A stretch of 37,067 nucleotides of DNA, from positions 1-37,067 of IMG/VR virus record IMGVR_UViG_3300029448_007991; one strand, given 5' to 3'. Of the stretch, positions 15,387-23,849 are shown one piece after another. Each line of letters starts with the position of its first letter. Positions within the stretch are counted from its first letter, which is position 1. The notes under the pieces are model-generated. The model made no database searches. It saw nothing but the letters and a program-made list of their open reading frames with translations, and had not been told where the DNA came from. Origin of the DNA: a virus. The position numbers were made by a program, and so were the translations under genes.

Positions 15387-15922
15387 AAATTTTAATAATA
15401 GGTGATAGTTTTTCAGCAAATAATAACGGATGGCCCTCGATGCTAGGACACGAAGTGGTCAATAAAAGTGAAAATGGAATAGGTGAGTACAAGATATTTG
15501 CCAAATCCAAAAACTCTATGTCCTTTGACAAATTTGACAAAATTATATTCAATCACACCAGTCCGTGGAGAATACATACAAGGGTACACCCAGTACATAA
15601 AAATAATCCAGAAAGAAGTAATAACGATTTCCTATTGAATGATGTTGAATATCATAGTAAAATAAACAAAGACATGAAAATTGTTAACGAATATATTAAA
15701 AAATATTATGATCCAGAATACCAGCAAGACGTTTACAATTTGCTATTGAAGGAAATCATGTGTATACCAAATTCTATACACATAACATTTCATAATCCTG
15801 AAGATACACAACAAATAACACACAACTACAATCAGGTTTACACCCAACACCCCGGAAACATTAACCACATGTGTTATGAGGGGAACAAATTAATTGCTAA
15901 TTTTATCGGAAAATTATTATGA
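15383..15922 (+). CDS. SGNH/GDSL-like hydrolase, 179 aa
   Basis: It starts MKILIIGDSFSANNNGWPSM, a clear block I with Ser9 as the nucleophile. NKSENGIGEYKIF near 28-40 occupies the block II position, and HMCYEGNKLIANFI near the C-terminus fits the block V His followed by a helix. A His-rich middle (RIHTRVHPVHK) is unusual. Likely an esterase; substrate unknown. ATGA overlaps join it to the upstream SGNH-like gene and to the DNA polymerase gene, a placement that looks like an insertion in the replication operon. Confidence 0.68.
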   Translation: MKILIIGDSFSANNNGWPSMLGHEVVNKSENGIGEYKIFAKSKNSMSFDKFDKIIFNHTSPWRIHTRVHPVHKNNPERSNNDFLLNDVEYHSKINKDMKIVNEYIKKYYDPEYQQDVYNLLLKEIMCIPNSIHITFHNPEDTQQITHNYNQVYTQHPGNINHMCYEGNKLIANFIGKLL

Positions 15923-18582
15923 GTTACATAGATGCATTATTTAAAAAAGACGAGGACAAGATATACGTCGTAGAACGTGATCCCAAGAAGGGCAGAATAT
16001 TCACGGAGTATGATGCTAGGTATGTGTTCTACTACGAGGACGCAAGGGGCAAACACAGGTCAATGACTGGTGCACCTTTACAGAGAGTGCAGTGTGCCAC
16101 ACACAAAGAATTCATTAAGGAGCAGAGGATTAGATCCAACAAACAACTGTACGAGAATGATATCAATCCTGTGTTCAGGTGTTTAGAAGAGAACTACTTG
16201 GGCAAGGAGACACCCAAATTAAATGTTATGTTTTTTGATATTGAAGTGGACTTCGATCCAGATCGAGGTTATTCAACAACAGATGATCCGTTCATGCCCA
16301 TAACTGCCATAAGTTGTTACATGAGCTGGACGGACCAACTGGTCACCTTCGCCGTGCCACCAAAGACAATCAGCATGGACGATGCCAAAGAGCTCACAAA
16401 GAGATTTGACAACACCATGTTGTTCGAGAAAGAAAAGGATATGTTGGACGCTTTCCTTGAACTGGTACAAGACGCGGACATCTTGTCTGGATGGAACAGT
16501 GAGGGTTACGATATCCCATACACAGTGGGTAGGATACAGAAAGTGTTGAGTTCAGATGACACAAGAAGATTGTGTTTCTGGGGTGAAAAACCCAAGAAGA
16601 GGGTATTTGAGAAGTATGGCAGGGAACAGTTGAGTTTTGACCTGGTAGGACGTGTACACTTGGACTTGTTGGAACTATACAGGAAATACACATATGAGGA
16701 AAGACACAGTTTCAGGTTAGACGCAATAGGCGAACATGAGTTGGATGAAAGGAAAACAGTTTACGAAGGATCGCTCGATAACTTGTACAAGAACGACTTT
16801 GGATTGTTCATAGAATACAACAGACAAGATACTGCACTATTGGCCAAACTAGAGAAGAAATTGAAGTTCATAGAACTGGCCAATGAGATCGCACACCAGA
16901 ACACTGTGCTACTACAGACAACGATGGGTGCTGTGGCGGTCACAGAACAGGCAATTGTGAATGAAACACACAGACGTGGCATGCAGGTGCCGGGCAGGAA
17001 GTACAAAAAAGACGGTGAGGAAAATCAACCGGCGGCAGGAGCCCACGTGGCAACCCCACAAAAAGGCATACACGATTGGATAGGATCTGTTGACATAAAC
17101 TCACTGTATCCAAGTGTGATTAGGGCCTTGAACATGGGTCCTGAGACCATAGTGGGACAGATAAGGCCAGTGATCACTTCTGCAGAGATCAACAGGGCCA
17201 AACACGCCAAGAAATCATTCGCGGCGGCGTGGGATAGTCAGTTTGGCAGTTGGGAGTACCAGGCTGTGATGAACCAAGAAAAAGGCACAGAGATCATAGT
17301 GGACTGGGAGGACAAGACCAGTGTGCGTATGAGTGCCGCACAACTGTACGAAATCGTATTCGACGGCAACAACAAATGGATGTTGAGTGCCAATGGCACC
17401 ATATTCACATACGAGTACGAAGCGATCATTCCAGGTTTGTTGAAACGTTGGTATGCAGAGAGACAGGACATGCAGAAAAAGATGCGTGAGTGCGGAGACA
17501 ACGAGATCGAAAGGGAATATTGGGACAAGAGACAACTCGTGAAGAAAATTAATCTAAACAGTCTTTATGGTGCGATCCTGAACCCAGGTTGTAGATTCTT
17601 TGACATAAGGATCGGACAGAGCGTGACACTGACAGGCAGATGTATCACCAAACACATGGCCAGCAAGGTAAATGAGATTGTGGCGGGCAAGTATGACCAC
17701 AAAGGTGAGAGCGTGGTGTATGGAGACACAGATTCCGTTTACTTCTCGGCATACAAGACACTACAGAAAGAGATCAACGAGGGTGTGATCCCATGGACCA
17801 AAGATTCAGTCGTGGCACTCTACGATAGGATAGCAGACGAGGTCAATGGATCATTCAAATCATTCATGACCAAAGCATTCCACACACCAAGCACACGTGG
17901 AGAGGTTATAGCGGCGGGCAGAGAACTTGTTGCATCAAAAGGATTGTTCATCACAAAGAAGAGATATGCTGTGTTGTACTACGACAAGGAAGGTAAACGT
18001 GCAGATGTCGACGGCAAGGATGGCAAGATGAAAGCGATGGGTCTCGATCTAAAACGTTCTGACACACCAGTTTTCGTGCAAGACTTCTTGAGTGATCTTC
18101 TATACATGGTCCTACAAGGCAAGGACGAGAAAGAAGTACTAGAAAAAATCAGCGAATTCAGGGCAGAATTCAAATCCAGACCAGGATGGGAGAAGGGATC
18201 ACCCAAGAGGGCAAACAACATGACCAAATACACAGCGGCCGAGGAAAAGGCCGGAAGGGCAAACATGCCTGGACACGTGAGGGCCAGCATGAACTGGAAC
18301 AGGTGCAGGGAGATGTATGGTGACAAGTATAGTATGCCAATAACGGATGGTGCGAAGGTAATCGTGTGTAAACTCAAACAGAATCCATTGGGTTACACTA
18401 GCATAGCATACCCGGTGGATGAGATGCGTATACCGGAATGGTTTAAGGAACTGCCGTTCGATGGTGATGCCATGGAGGCCACAATACTTGATCAGAAGAT
18501 AGACAACCTGATAGGTGTGTTGGGGTGGGACGTGCAAAGCACAGAAACCACGAATACATTCAACAAACTTTTTGAATTCTAA
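15919..18582 (+). CDS. 43: T4-like family B DNA polymerase (gp43), 887 aa
   Basis: The replicative polymerase of the phage. Exonuclease motifs: FFDIEVDFD near 106-114 (Exo I), WNSEGYDIPY at 192-201 (Exo II) and YNRQDT near 300-305 (Exo III). Polymerase motifs: DINSLYPS at 392-399 (A), KKINLNSLYG at 542-551 (B) and YGDTDS at 601-606 (C); KKRY follows in the thumb region. All catalytic acidic residues are present and the length is close to T4 gp43 (about 900 aa), so it should be active with proofreading. It overlaps the preceding gene by ATGA. It works with the gp45 clamp encoded downstream at 19416-20153. Confidence 0.98.
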   Translation: MSYIDALFKKDEDKIYVVERDPKKGRIFTEYDARYVFYYEDARGKHRSMTGAPLQRVQCATHKEFIKEQRIRSNKQLYENDINPVFRCLEENYLGKETPKLNVMFFDIEVDFDPDRGYSTTDDPFMPITAISCYMSWTDQLVTFAVPPKTISMDDAKELTKRFDNTMLFEKEKDMLDAFLELVQDADILSGWNSEGYDIPYTVGRIQKVLSSDDTRRLCFWGEKPKKRVFEKYGREQLSFDLVGRVHLDLLELYRKYTYEERHSFRLDAIGEHELDERKTVYEGSLDNLYKNDFGLFIEYNRQDTALLAKLEKKLKFIELANEIAHQNTVLLQTTMGAVAVTEQAIVNETHRRGMQVPGRKYKKDGEENQPAAGAHVATPQKGIHDWIGSVDINSLYPSVIRALNMGPETIVGQIRPVITSAEINRAKHAKKSFAAAWDSQFGSWEYQAVMNQEKGTEIIVDWEDKTSVRMSAAQLYEIVFDGNNKWMLSANGTIFTYEYEAIIPGLLKRWYAERQDMQKKMRECGDNEIEREYWDKRQLVKKINLNSLYGAILNPGCRFFDIRIGQSVTLTGRCITKHMASKVNEIVAGKYDHKGESVVYGDTDSVYFSAYKTLQKEINEGVIPWTKDSVVALYDRIADEVNGSFKSFMTKAFHTPSTRGEVIAAGRELVASKGLFITKKRYAVLYYDKEGKRADVDGKDGKMKAMGLDLKRSDTPVFVQDFLSDLLYMVLQGKDEKEVLEKISEFRAEFKSRPGWEKGSPKRANNMTKYTAAEEKAGRANMPGHVRASMNWNRCREMYGDKYSMPITDGAKVIVCKLKQNPLGYTSIAYPVDEMRIPEWFKELPFDGDAMEATILDQKIDNLIGVLGWDVQSTETTNTFNKLFEF

Positions 18583-18585
18583 ATA
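18578..18585 (+). promoter_or_regulatory. Candidate late promoter octamer TCTAAATA
   Basis: Contains the TAAATA core, overlaps the gp43 stop codon and ends 5 nt before ATG 18591. Two mismatches to the T4 consensus. Confidence 0.45.
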
Positions 18586-18590
18586 AGGGT

Positions 18591-19385
18591 ATGCTGAGCA
18601 TTGAAGAAATAAAATTATTGATAGAGAAACTTGAACGTGTAAAGAAAGAAGACCTGCAGGAACTTATAGACACTAATTTACAGATACTCAAGGACCTTGC
18701 ATTGGCAGTTGATGCCAACAACAAGCAAATGATCGACAGATTAGACAAAACAACAAAATGGTTTCAACGTGATCTTGAAGAAAAACAGCAAAATCCTTTT
18801 GTTGACCCTGTGATACAAAGGCAAGTACAAACCAAGATATTCCAGTTTGCAAGGACAAACATTTATAACAGTCTAGAGATAGGACCAGGAAATGGTATGT
18901 TCTCTATGGATTTCCGGGCATGGAGATTAAACTTTTTTCTAGATGTGCTGGATAAGGAAAAACATATTAGGAAAAAATTTCCAAGTAAGCACCAAAAGTA
19001 TTTAAAGTTCTACATGACACGTAACACAGAGTGTTCGAACATTCCACAAGGCAGTTGTAATTTTGTATTCAGTTGGGACACTTTTGTGTTCTTCACACAA
19101 CAGCACGTGCAACAGTACCTACATGACATCAAGCGGATATTGATCCCGGGAGGTTACGTATTCATACAATACGCCGACTGTCATTATGATCAAGAACTAG
19201 ATCTAGCCAAGAGGGGATATTGGAACTACAACACAAAAACTGCAATGACACAGATGATCAAGGACGAAGGTTACGAAGTTGTGGAAATGCATCAATTCAG
19301 GCCTGGTTGCAGTTATGCTATATTTCGTAAACCTGGTAAACAAAATCCAGTTGTGTACAACATAAATGAAATAACACTAGACTAA
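18591..19385 (+). CDS. SAM-dependent methyltransferase-like protein, 264 aa
   Basis: An N-terminal coiled-coil-like helix spans residues 5-55 (IEKLERVKKEDLQELIDTNL). The methyltransferase fold follows: motif I LEIGPGNGMFSMD at 95-107, then VFSWDTFVFF near 160-169 as the motif IV region and RILIPGGYVFIQYADC near 182-197 as the post-motif strand. This is the class I, methyltransferase-11-like type; it has no DPPY-type DNA methylase motif, so a small molecule, protein or glycan substrate is as likely as DNA. Located between polymerase and clamp. Confidence 0.8.
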   Translation: MLSIEEIKLLIEKLERVKKEDLQELIDTNLQILKDLALAVDANNKQMIDRLDKTTKWFQRDLEEKQQNPFVDPVIQRQVQTKIFQFARTNIYNSLEIGPGNGMFSMDFRAWRLNFFLDVLDKEKHIRKKFPSKHQKYLKFYMTRNTECSNIPQGSCNFVFSWDTFVFFTQQHVQQYLHDIKRILIPGGYVFIQYADCHYDQELDLAKRGYWNYNTKTAMTQMIKDEGYEVVEMHQFRPGCSYAIFRKPGKQNPVVYNINEITLD

Positions 19386-19387
19386 GA

Positions 19388-19406
19388 CCTAAATATCATA
19401 TACAAT
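19388..19406 (+). promoter_or_regulatory. Candidate promoter region before the clamp gene
   Basis: A late-type CCTAAATA lies at 19388-19395, and a TACAAT (-10-like) at 19401-19406 has TAGACT 17 nt upstream at 19378-19383. ATG 19416 follows 9 nt later without a clear ribosome binding site. Either element could serve; neither is strong. Confidence 0.4.
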
Positions 19407-19415
19407 TAGAACATT

Positions 19416-20153
19416 ATGATAGATATCTTGAAAGACATCGTTAAACACACGCATGGACTGGGATTCTTGGATCTTGTTAAAATCACTGGAGACGATAAGG
19501 AAACTACAATCGACTCTATGGCTGAAGACAGATCTGTGATCCTACAAGGATCTTTTCACAAGCCACAGACGGAGATGACAGGTACGTTTGGTATGCCTCA
19601 AATGGGCAAACTAGACATACACTTGAAGTGTCCGGAGTACAAAGAGAAGGCAAACATAACTGTGTTGTCCGGTGAGAGAAACGGTGCAACAATTCCAACA
19701 GGGATCCATTTCGAGAATGAAAAGGGTGACTTCAAGAATGACTACAGATTTATGAATGCCGAGATTATCAACGAGAAACTTAAGACCGTTAAGTTCAAAG
19801 GTGTTAAGTGGGACGTTGAGATCGAACCTTCGGTGGCAAGTGTACAAAGATTCAACTTCCAGGCAACTGCAAACACTGAACACAACTCATTCGTTGTGAG
19901 AACCGAGGATGGAAACTTGATTTTCACTTTTGGTGATCAAGCATCGCATGGTGGTGAGTTTACGTTTGCAACTGACGTTAAGGGTACACTTAACAAAGGT
20001 TGGAGTTGGCCAGTAGGACAGGTGCTACAAATACTTAAACTTTCAGACTCGGCAAAGGTCACATTACACTTCTCTAACGAGGGTGCTATGCAGGTCTCTG
20101 TTGATTCAGGATTGGGCAAGTATCAATACATCATACCAGCACAGGCGCAATAA
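19416..20153 (+). CDS. 45: T4-like DNA polymerase sliding clamp (gp45), 245 aa
   Basis: The sequence matches the T4-like marine phage clamp: LKDIVKHTHGLGFLDLVKIT at the start, the core FMNAEIINEKLKTVKFKGVK near 109-128, and the ending MQVSVDSGLGKYQYIIPAQ. Length about 245 aa versus 228 for T4. It forms the ring that tethers gp43 to DNA and, in T4, also activates late transcription, which fits the late octamers in this window. Its stop TAA overlaps the ATG of the next gene by one base. Confidence 0.93.
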   Translation: MIDILKDIVKHTHGLGFLDLVKITGDDKETTIDSMAEDRSVILQGSFHKPQTEMTGTFGMPQMGKLDIHLKCPEYKEKANITVLSGERNGATIPTGIHFENEKGDFKNDYRFMNAEIINEKLKTVKFKGVKWDVEIEPSVASVQRFNFQATANTEHNSFVVRTEDGNLIFTFGDQASHGGEFTFATDVKGTLNKGWSWPVGQVLQILKLSDSAKVTLHFSNEGAMQVSVDSGLGKYQYIIPAQAQ

Positions 20154-21601
20154 TGACGACGAACAATAACAAGCAGGAGCACTTAGGAGACTTGAGCAGA
20201 GACTTTGCAGTGTTCTTGCCTGCTATTTCAAACTTCTACAACACGTTTATCAGTAAGCAGAGAGTTTCGGAAGGCAAACACATCGCAGAAGAGAGGATAC
20301 CACAAGGATTTGAAAATGGTGTAGAAGGGTTGAACTTCATTAATCCAGACAAGGGTATGTTCACTTATCCCACAGCACTGTACTCGGCGGGACACGCCTG
20401 CCTAGACATGGAAAAAGTCAATGACCGGGATCACATGTTCGTAAACAGAGATAGGAAGTTCAGCACAATAGTAGGTGACTCAGGTGGATATCAGATAGGA
20501 AAAGGCGTGATCAAGTTTGATTGGAAGGACTTCGAGGGTAACAAAGCAAACAAAGTGAGATCAGATATTCTCAATTGGTTAGAACTTACAAGCGACTGGG
20601 CAATGACGCTAGACGTACCCACATGGGCGGCAGATGATCTCAACAGTCCAAAGACAGGACTAACAAGTTTCCAAGACACACTGGACGGAACAATATACAA
20701 CAACAAGTTCTTCCAAAAGAACAGACTAGGACAAACAAAATTATTAAACGTGTTACAAGGCGATGATTGGAACACAGCACAGATATGGTATGATGCCGTG
20801 AAGGATTTTGAATTCGAAGGTTGGGCCATGGGTGGTATCAACATGTGTGATATGGAGGTCATGCTGAAACGTCTGATCATAATGAGAGATGAAAAAAAAC
20901 TAGACGGCAAAGATTGGATGCACGTACTAGGAACATCACAAATGGATTGGGGTTGTTATCTTACACAGGTACAAAGGCAAGTTAGAAAACATATAAATCC
21001 TAACTTCACAATAAGTTTTGACAGTGCATCTGCATTCTTATCAACTGCTAATGGACTTGTATATACACACAACTCATTTACGCCAGACAGGTGGTCATTT
21101 GTAATGGACAAGGCTCCAGATGATAAAACATTGAAAGGATCTGAAATACAATTTCCATTTGATAGCGGTATTGGACGTAGATTAAAAATGAAAGATGTCT
21201 GTTGGTATGGTGAACAGGATATGAATAAGAATGGCAAAATTGGTGCTACTAGTTGGGACAGTTTCAGTTACGTGTTAATGATGGCACACAACGTATACAA
21301 TCAGATCAGAGCGATACAGATAGCAAACGATTTGAATGACATAGAATCAAGGAAATACAGACCAGAAGTAAAACACTGGAGAAAAACAAAAGCAAGTGAC
21401 AAGACTGACGAACCAAGCATATACGTTCCGAGGAACATACTGTACTTCAACACTTTAGTGGAAGAAGTGTTTACCAGTGAGAAGCCAATGGACGTAATAT
21501 CAAACGCATCAAGTTATCTGGCAGACATAAGAGGTAACAGATGGGCTAGAGCTACGGGCGGTGGCAAAGGCACAAACAATTTCAGTTCTTTATTTGAATA
21601 G
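20153..21601 (+). CDS. dpdA: DpdA-like DNA-guanine transglycosylase homologue, 482 aa
   Basis: A TIM-barrel protein of the tRNA-guanine transglycosylase superfamily. Diagnostic segments: DSGGYQ at 109-114 (substrate-binding Asp), MTLDVPTW at 151-158, LQGDD at 201-205, WAMGGI at 224-229 (the TGT GG loop), HVLG at 257-260 and ISFDSASAF at 287-295, with D290 at the expected nucleophile position. The C-terminal zinc site of tRNA-acting TGTs is not seen. Phage homologues of this type (DpdA) exchange guanine in DNA for a 7-deazaguanine. It is joined to gp45 by a TAATG overlap; folE, queE and a yhhQ-type gene downstream could supply the base. Confidence 0.85.
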   Translation: MTTNNNKQEHLGDLSRDFAVFLPAISNFYNTFISKQRVSEGKHIAEERIPQGFENGVEGLNFINPDKGMFTYPTALYSAGHACLDMEKVNDRDHMFVNRDRKFSTIVGDSGGYQIGKGVIKFDWKDFEGNKANKVRSDILNWLELTSDWAMTLDVPTWAADDLNSPKTGLTSFQDTLDGTIYNNKFFQKNRLGQTKLLNVLQGDDWNTAQIWYDAVKDFEFEGWAMGGINMCDMEVMLKRLIIMRDEKKLDGKDWMHVLGTSQMDWGCYLTQVQRQVRKHINPNFTISFDSASAFLSTANGLVYTHNSFTPDRWSFVMDKAPDDKTLKGSEIQFPFDSGIGRRLKMKDVCWYGEQDMNKNGKIGATSWDSFSYVLMMAHNVYNQIRAIQIANDLNDIESRKYRPEVKHWRKTKASDKTDEPSIYVPRNILYFNTLVEEVFTSEKPMDVISNASSYLADIRGNRWARATGGGKGTNNFSSLFE

Positions 21602-21610
21602 GAGGACCAC

Positions 21611-21814
21611 ATGAAGATAGCAAAGAGAAGAAGCAAAAAACTTAAGAAACTTGAGGAAGAACACACATACCTCGACAAGAAGGTAAAACAACTTACCAAA
21701 GACAGGCTCAAAGATAGAAGTACCGAGAGCAAGGATATTTTGTCAAGATTAAAGAGAACCAAATTATTGGTCAAGGATGCCATTGCAAAGGCAAAAGCCA
21801 CGTTGACAAACTAG
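21611..21814 (+). CDS. Small coiled-coil protein, YdcH/DUF465-like, 67 aa
   Basis: ATG 21611 follows an AGGAGG ribosome binding site. The protein is a charged coiled coil: KKLKKLEEEHTYLDKKVKQL, then LSRLKRTKLLVKDAIAK. The EExHxxLDxxVxxL and LKRxKLxxKDxI pattern resembles the YdcH/DUF465 family of small helical-hairpin proteins, whose role is unclear. Its last codons contain the -35 box of the promoter for the next gene. Confidence 0.6.
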   Translation: MKIAKRRSKKLKKLEEEHTYLDKKVKQLTKDRLKDRSTESKDILSRLKRTKLLVKDAIAKAKATLTN

Positions 21815-21831
21815 TTAAAAAATATTATAAT
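21803..21831 (+). promoter_or_regulatory. Perfect sigma70-type promoter TTGACA-17-TATAAT with start codon at +1
   Basis: Both hexamers match the bacterial consensus exactly: TTGACA 21803-21808 and TATAAT 21826-21831. ATG 21837 begins only 6 nt after the -10 box and there is no Shine-Dalgarno sequence, so the transcript would start at about the A of the start codon. Confidence 0.85.
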
Positions 21832-21836
21832 AAGAT

Positions 21837-22364
21837 ATGGACAGAGATTACAAAACAGGCAAGAGTGATAGTGTAGGTGTGTTTTCAGGTCTGGAGATAG
21901 AACACACTCCGGCATTTGGTAAACAAACATTGTTTCTGGCTAGGAATGATTTAGTTTTTGATCAAATTGAGACATTGGCAAAAAAGGTCAAAGCAGAAGC
22001 AATATATTTTGGTGCCAACAGAACATTCATGCCACATATTGTAACACAACTTACACAAATGATGAAACTGTTAGATAAAGGTTACTGGGTGACAATCGAC
22101 TATCCACATTCAATACACGAACAAGTTAAAAAGAATTTCCAGTCTGTTTGGACACACGAGAAGTTCATACCTTTCTGTTCAGTTATATTTCCCAAGTCTG
22201 AGGATGATGACAATCTATGCATCAAAGTCGATGATGTTGACTTCAACAGTACCAATCCGGGTGTATGGACGATGACCATGGATCACTTCAAGCAAACAGC
22301 AGGTTTCACATCCTGGGATCAGTACAAACAAGACGAGCCAATAGAGGAGGAAGAAGTTGCCTGA
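21837..22364 (+). CDS. Unknown phage protein downstream of dpdA, 175 aa
   Basis: A soluble alpha/beta protein (VGVFSGLEIEHTPAFGKQTL, AIYFGANRTFMPHIVTQLTQ, GYWVTIDYPHSIHEQVKKNF) with an acidic end (PIEEEEVA). No signature that I can tie to a known enzyme; the GLEIEHTPAFGK segment is distinctive and might mark a conserved family. It is the first gene after a perfect promoter, 235 nt from the end of dpdA and ahead of a possible QueD-like gene, so a role in the base-modification pathway is possible but not shown. Confidence 0.65.
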   Translation: MDRDYKTGKSDSVGVFSGLEIEHTPAFGKQTLFLARNDLVFDQIETLAKKVKAEAIYFGANRTFMPHIVTQLTQMMKLLDKGYWVTIDYPHSIHEQVKKNFQSVWTHEKFIPFCSVIFPKSEDDDNLCIKVDDVDFNSTNPGVWTMTMDHFKQTAGFTSWDQYKQDEPIEEEEVA

Positions 22365-22533
22365 TAAAGAATACAAAGAAGGTGTTGCAATTTACAAGGA
22401 ATGGCTTAAAGACAATAAAAAAATGGAGAAGATGGGATTCCACGGAGCAGATTACTACGTCAAGAAAGTTACAGAGCTAGAAGCAAAAGTAAAAAGACTA
22501 GAAGAAAAATTAAAAAGAAAAGGAAAAAAATGA
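22357..22533 (+). CDS. Small basic coiled-coil protein with TTG start, 58 aa
   Basis: TTG 22357 lies behind a strong AGGAGG ribosome binding site (about 22345) and overlaps the previous stop by 8 nt. The product starts MPDKEYKEGVAIYKEWLKDN and ends in a lysine/glutamate coiled coil (VKKVTELEAKVKRLEEKLKR). It overlaps the next ATG by ATGA. Unknown function; too short to carry an enzymatic fold. Confidence 0.55.
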   Translation: MPDKEYKEGVAIYKEWLKDNKKMEKMGFHGADYYVKKVTELEAKVKRLEEKLKRKGKK

Positions 22534-22973
22534 ACACAGAACAGGCAAGAGACCAAGCACTGAAAGAACAAGCAAACAAAGGAACCAAGATGATTTGGGT
22601 AACTTTCCGTAAGGAAGGCATTCACAAGTATCCCGCGGCACTTGATGATCCTAAACTGGCAACAGGTGACGAGTATGATGTAAGTTTCCTAGGACATCCA
22701 CACAGACACATATTCCATTTCAAAGTGGCAATAGAAGTTTTCCATGATGACAGAGATATCGAGTTCATCCAGTTCAAAAGATGGATGGAGAATATGTATG
22801 CAGACGGCACAATGAAACTAGACTTTAAAAGTTGCGAAATGATATCAGATGATTTATACGTGGCAATCACAAAAAGATATCCCGGCAGACATATCGAAAT
22901 AGATGTTTCCGAGGACGGTGAGAATGGTTCACACGCAGTTTACGAAAAACCAGCACCAGTAAGTGGTATATAA
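22530..22973 (+). CDS. Possible divergent QueD/6-PTPS-like T-fold protein, 147 aa
   Basis: I recognise this as a family seen in marine T4-like phages. Seen in the sequence: GIHKYPAA near 32-39, LGHPHRHIFHFKVAIEV near 57-73, DDRDIEFIQFKRWMENMY near 76-93, SCEMISDDLYVAITKRYPG near 103-121 and IDVSEDGENG near 126-135. The order His, HxH-strand, D/E-F-xx-LK helix, E-N/D helix, V-x-E strand mirrors QueD/6-pyruvoyl-tetrahydropterin synthases. The usual catalytic Cys before HGH is absent, so activity is uncertain. Near dpdA, it could be the missing QueD step or a related pterin-binding protein. Confidence 0.6.
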   Translation: MNTEQARDQALKEQANKGTKMIWVTFRKEGIHKYPAALDDPKLATGDEYDVSFLGHPHRHIFHFKVAIEVFHDDRDIEFIQFKRWMENMYADGTMKLDFKSCEMISDDLYVAITKRYPGRHIEIDVSEDGENGSHAVYEKPAPVSGI

Positions 22974-23293
22974 TGAAAGAAATAACATTCAAAGAATCAA
23001 GAGCAACTACGAGAATGGGATATCTCCCTATAGGTGGGGGTGGTCTAAATGCTTCTTACACCACAGTTGATGCAGTGGCTAATATTTGTGCCACAGCAGG
23101 CAATCTTGGTTTGAAGTATGGCAAAGACTTCATCTGGTCGCACCAAGGGTACGATGACAGCGATGATGACTGTGTGACTCTGTTGGTTAAGGAAGACAAG
23201 TATGAAACTTTCTTACACCTAGCCCTACAGAATGAACACAGGATCAAACACACTAACAAGGGCGGCATTAAACTAATCAAGGAGAGAAGATAA
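22973..23293 (+). CDS. Unknown small phage protein, 106 aa
   Basis: ATG 22973 overlaps the previous stop (TAATG). MKEITFKESRATTRMGYLPI is followed by a Gly-rich GGGGLNAS turn, CATAGNLGLKYGKDFIW and an acidic DDSDDDCVTLLV stretch. No family is recognised. It sits between the QueD-like candidate and a peroxiredoxin gene in a tightly packed operon; the next start is 2 nt away. Confidence 0.6.
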   Translation: MKEITFKESRATTRMGYLPIGGGGLNASYTTVDAVANICATAGNLGLKYGKDFIWSHQGYDDSDDDCVTLLVKEDKYETFLHLALQNEHRIKHTNKGGIKLIKERR

Positions 23294-23294
23294 G

Positions 23295-23849
23295 ATGAAA
23301 GTACCATATACTAACTTTAAAACAAGAACAGGTGACACTGACGAAGTCGGCGGTTGCACATTTATAGGTGGTGAATGGAAAGACGTTGATACAACGGAAA
23401 TATTTGACAATAAAGTGGTTGTTGTGTTTGCACTTCCAGGAGCATTTACACCAACGTGTTCCAGCCAACAAGTTCCAGGGTTTGAAAAAAAGTATAACGA
23501 GATGAAAGCAGAGGGTGTGAACGAAATATACTGCTTATCAGTCAATGACTCATTTGTAATGAACGCATGGTTTAAAGACACTAATATTAAAAAGGTAAAA
23601 CCAATAGGAGATGGCGAAGGTGTGTTCACACAAGGAATGGGCATGTTAGTCAACAAGCCAGGGCAAGGTTTTGGAATGAGATCTTGGAGATACTCCATGA
23701 TAGTTGAGAATGGCAACATTGTAAAAGTGTTTGAGGAGCCAGGTAAAAATAACTCAAGTGATGACAATGATCCATTCGAAGTATCTGACGCTCAAACGAT
23801 TTTAAACTATCTAAGGAGCCATGAATGGTCGCATAGGAACGATGAGTAA
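23295..23849 (+). CDS. Peroxiredoxin, Prx5 type, 184 aa
   Basis: The peroxidatic motif PGAFTPTCSS puts the reactive Cys at position 55, with the family Pro and Thr at 48 and 52. KYNEMKAEGVNEIYCLSVND, MGMLVNKPGQGFGMRSWRYS and the C-terminal NDPFEVSDAQTIL fit the Prx5/AhpC-TSA fold. It should reduce H2O2 and organic peroxides using thiols from the host. Length is near that of bacterial Prx5. It is transcribed with the deazaguanine and unknown genes and not with sodC, but the pair could act in sequence on superoxide then H2O2. Confidence 0.9.
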   Translation: MKVPYTNFKTRTGDTDEVGGCTFIGGEWKDVDTTEIFDNKVVVVFALPGAFTPTCSSQQVPGFEKKYNEMKAEGVNEIYCLSVNDSFVMNAWFKDTNIKKVKPIGDGEGVFTQGMGMLVNKPGQGFGMRSWRYSMIVENGNIVKVFEEPGKNNSSDDNDPFEVSDAQTILNYLRSHEWSHRNDE

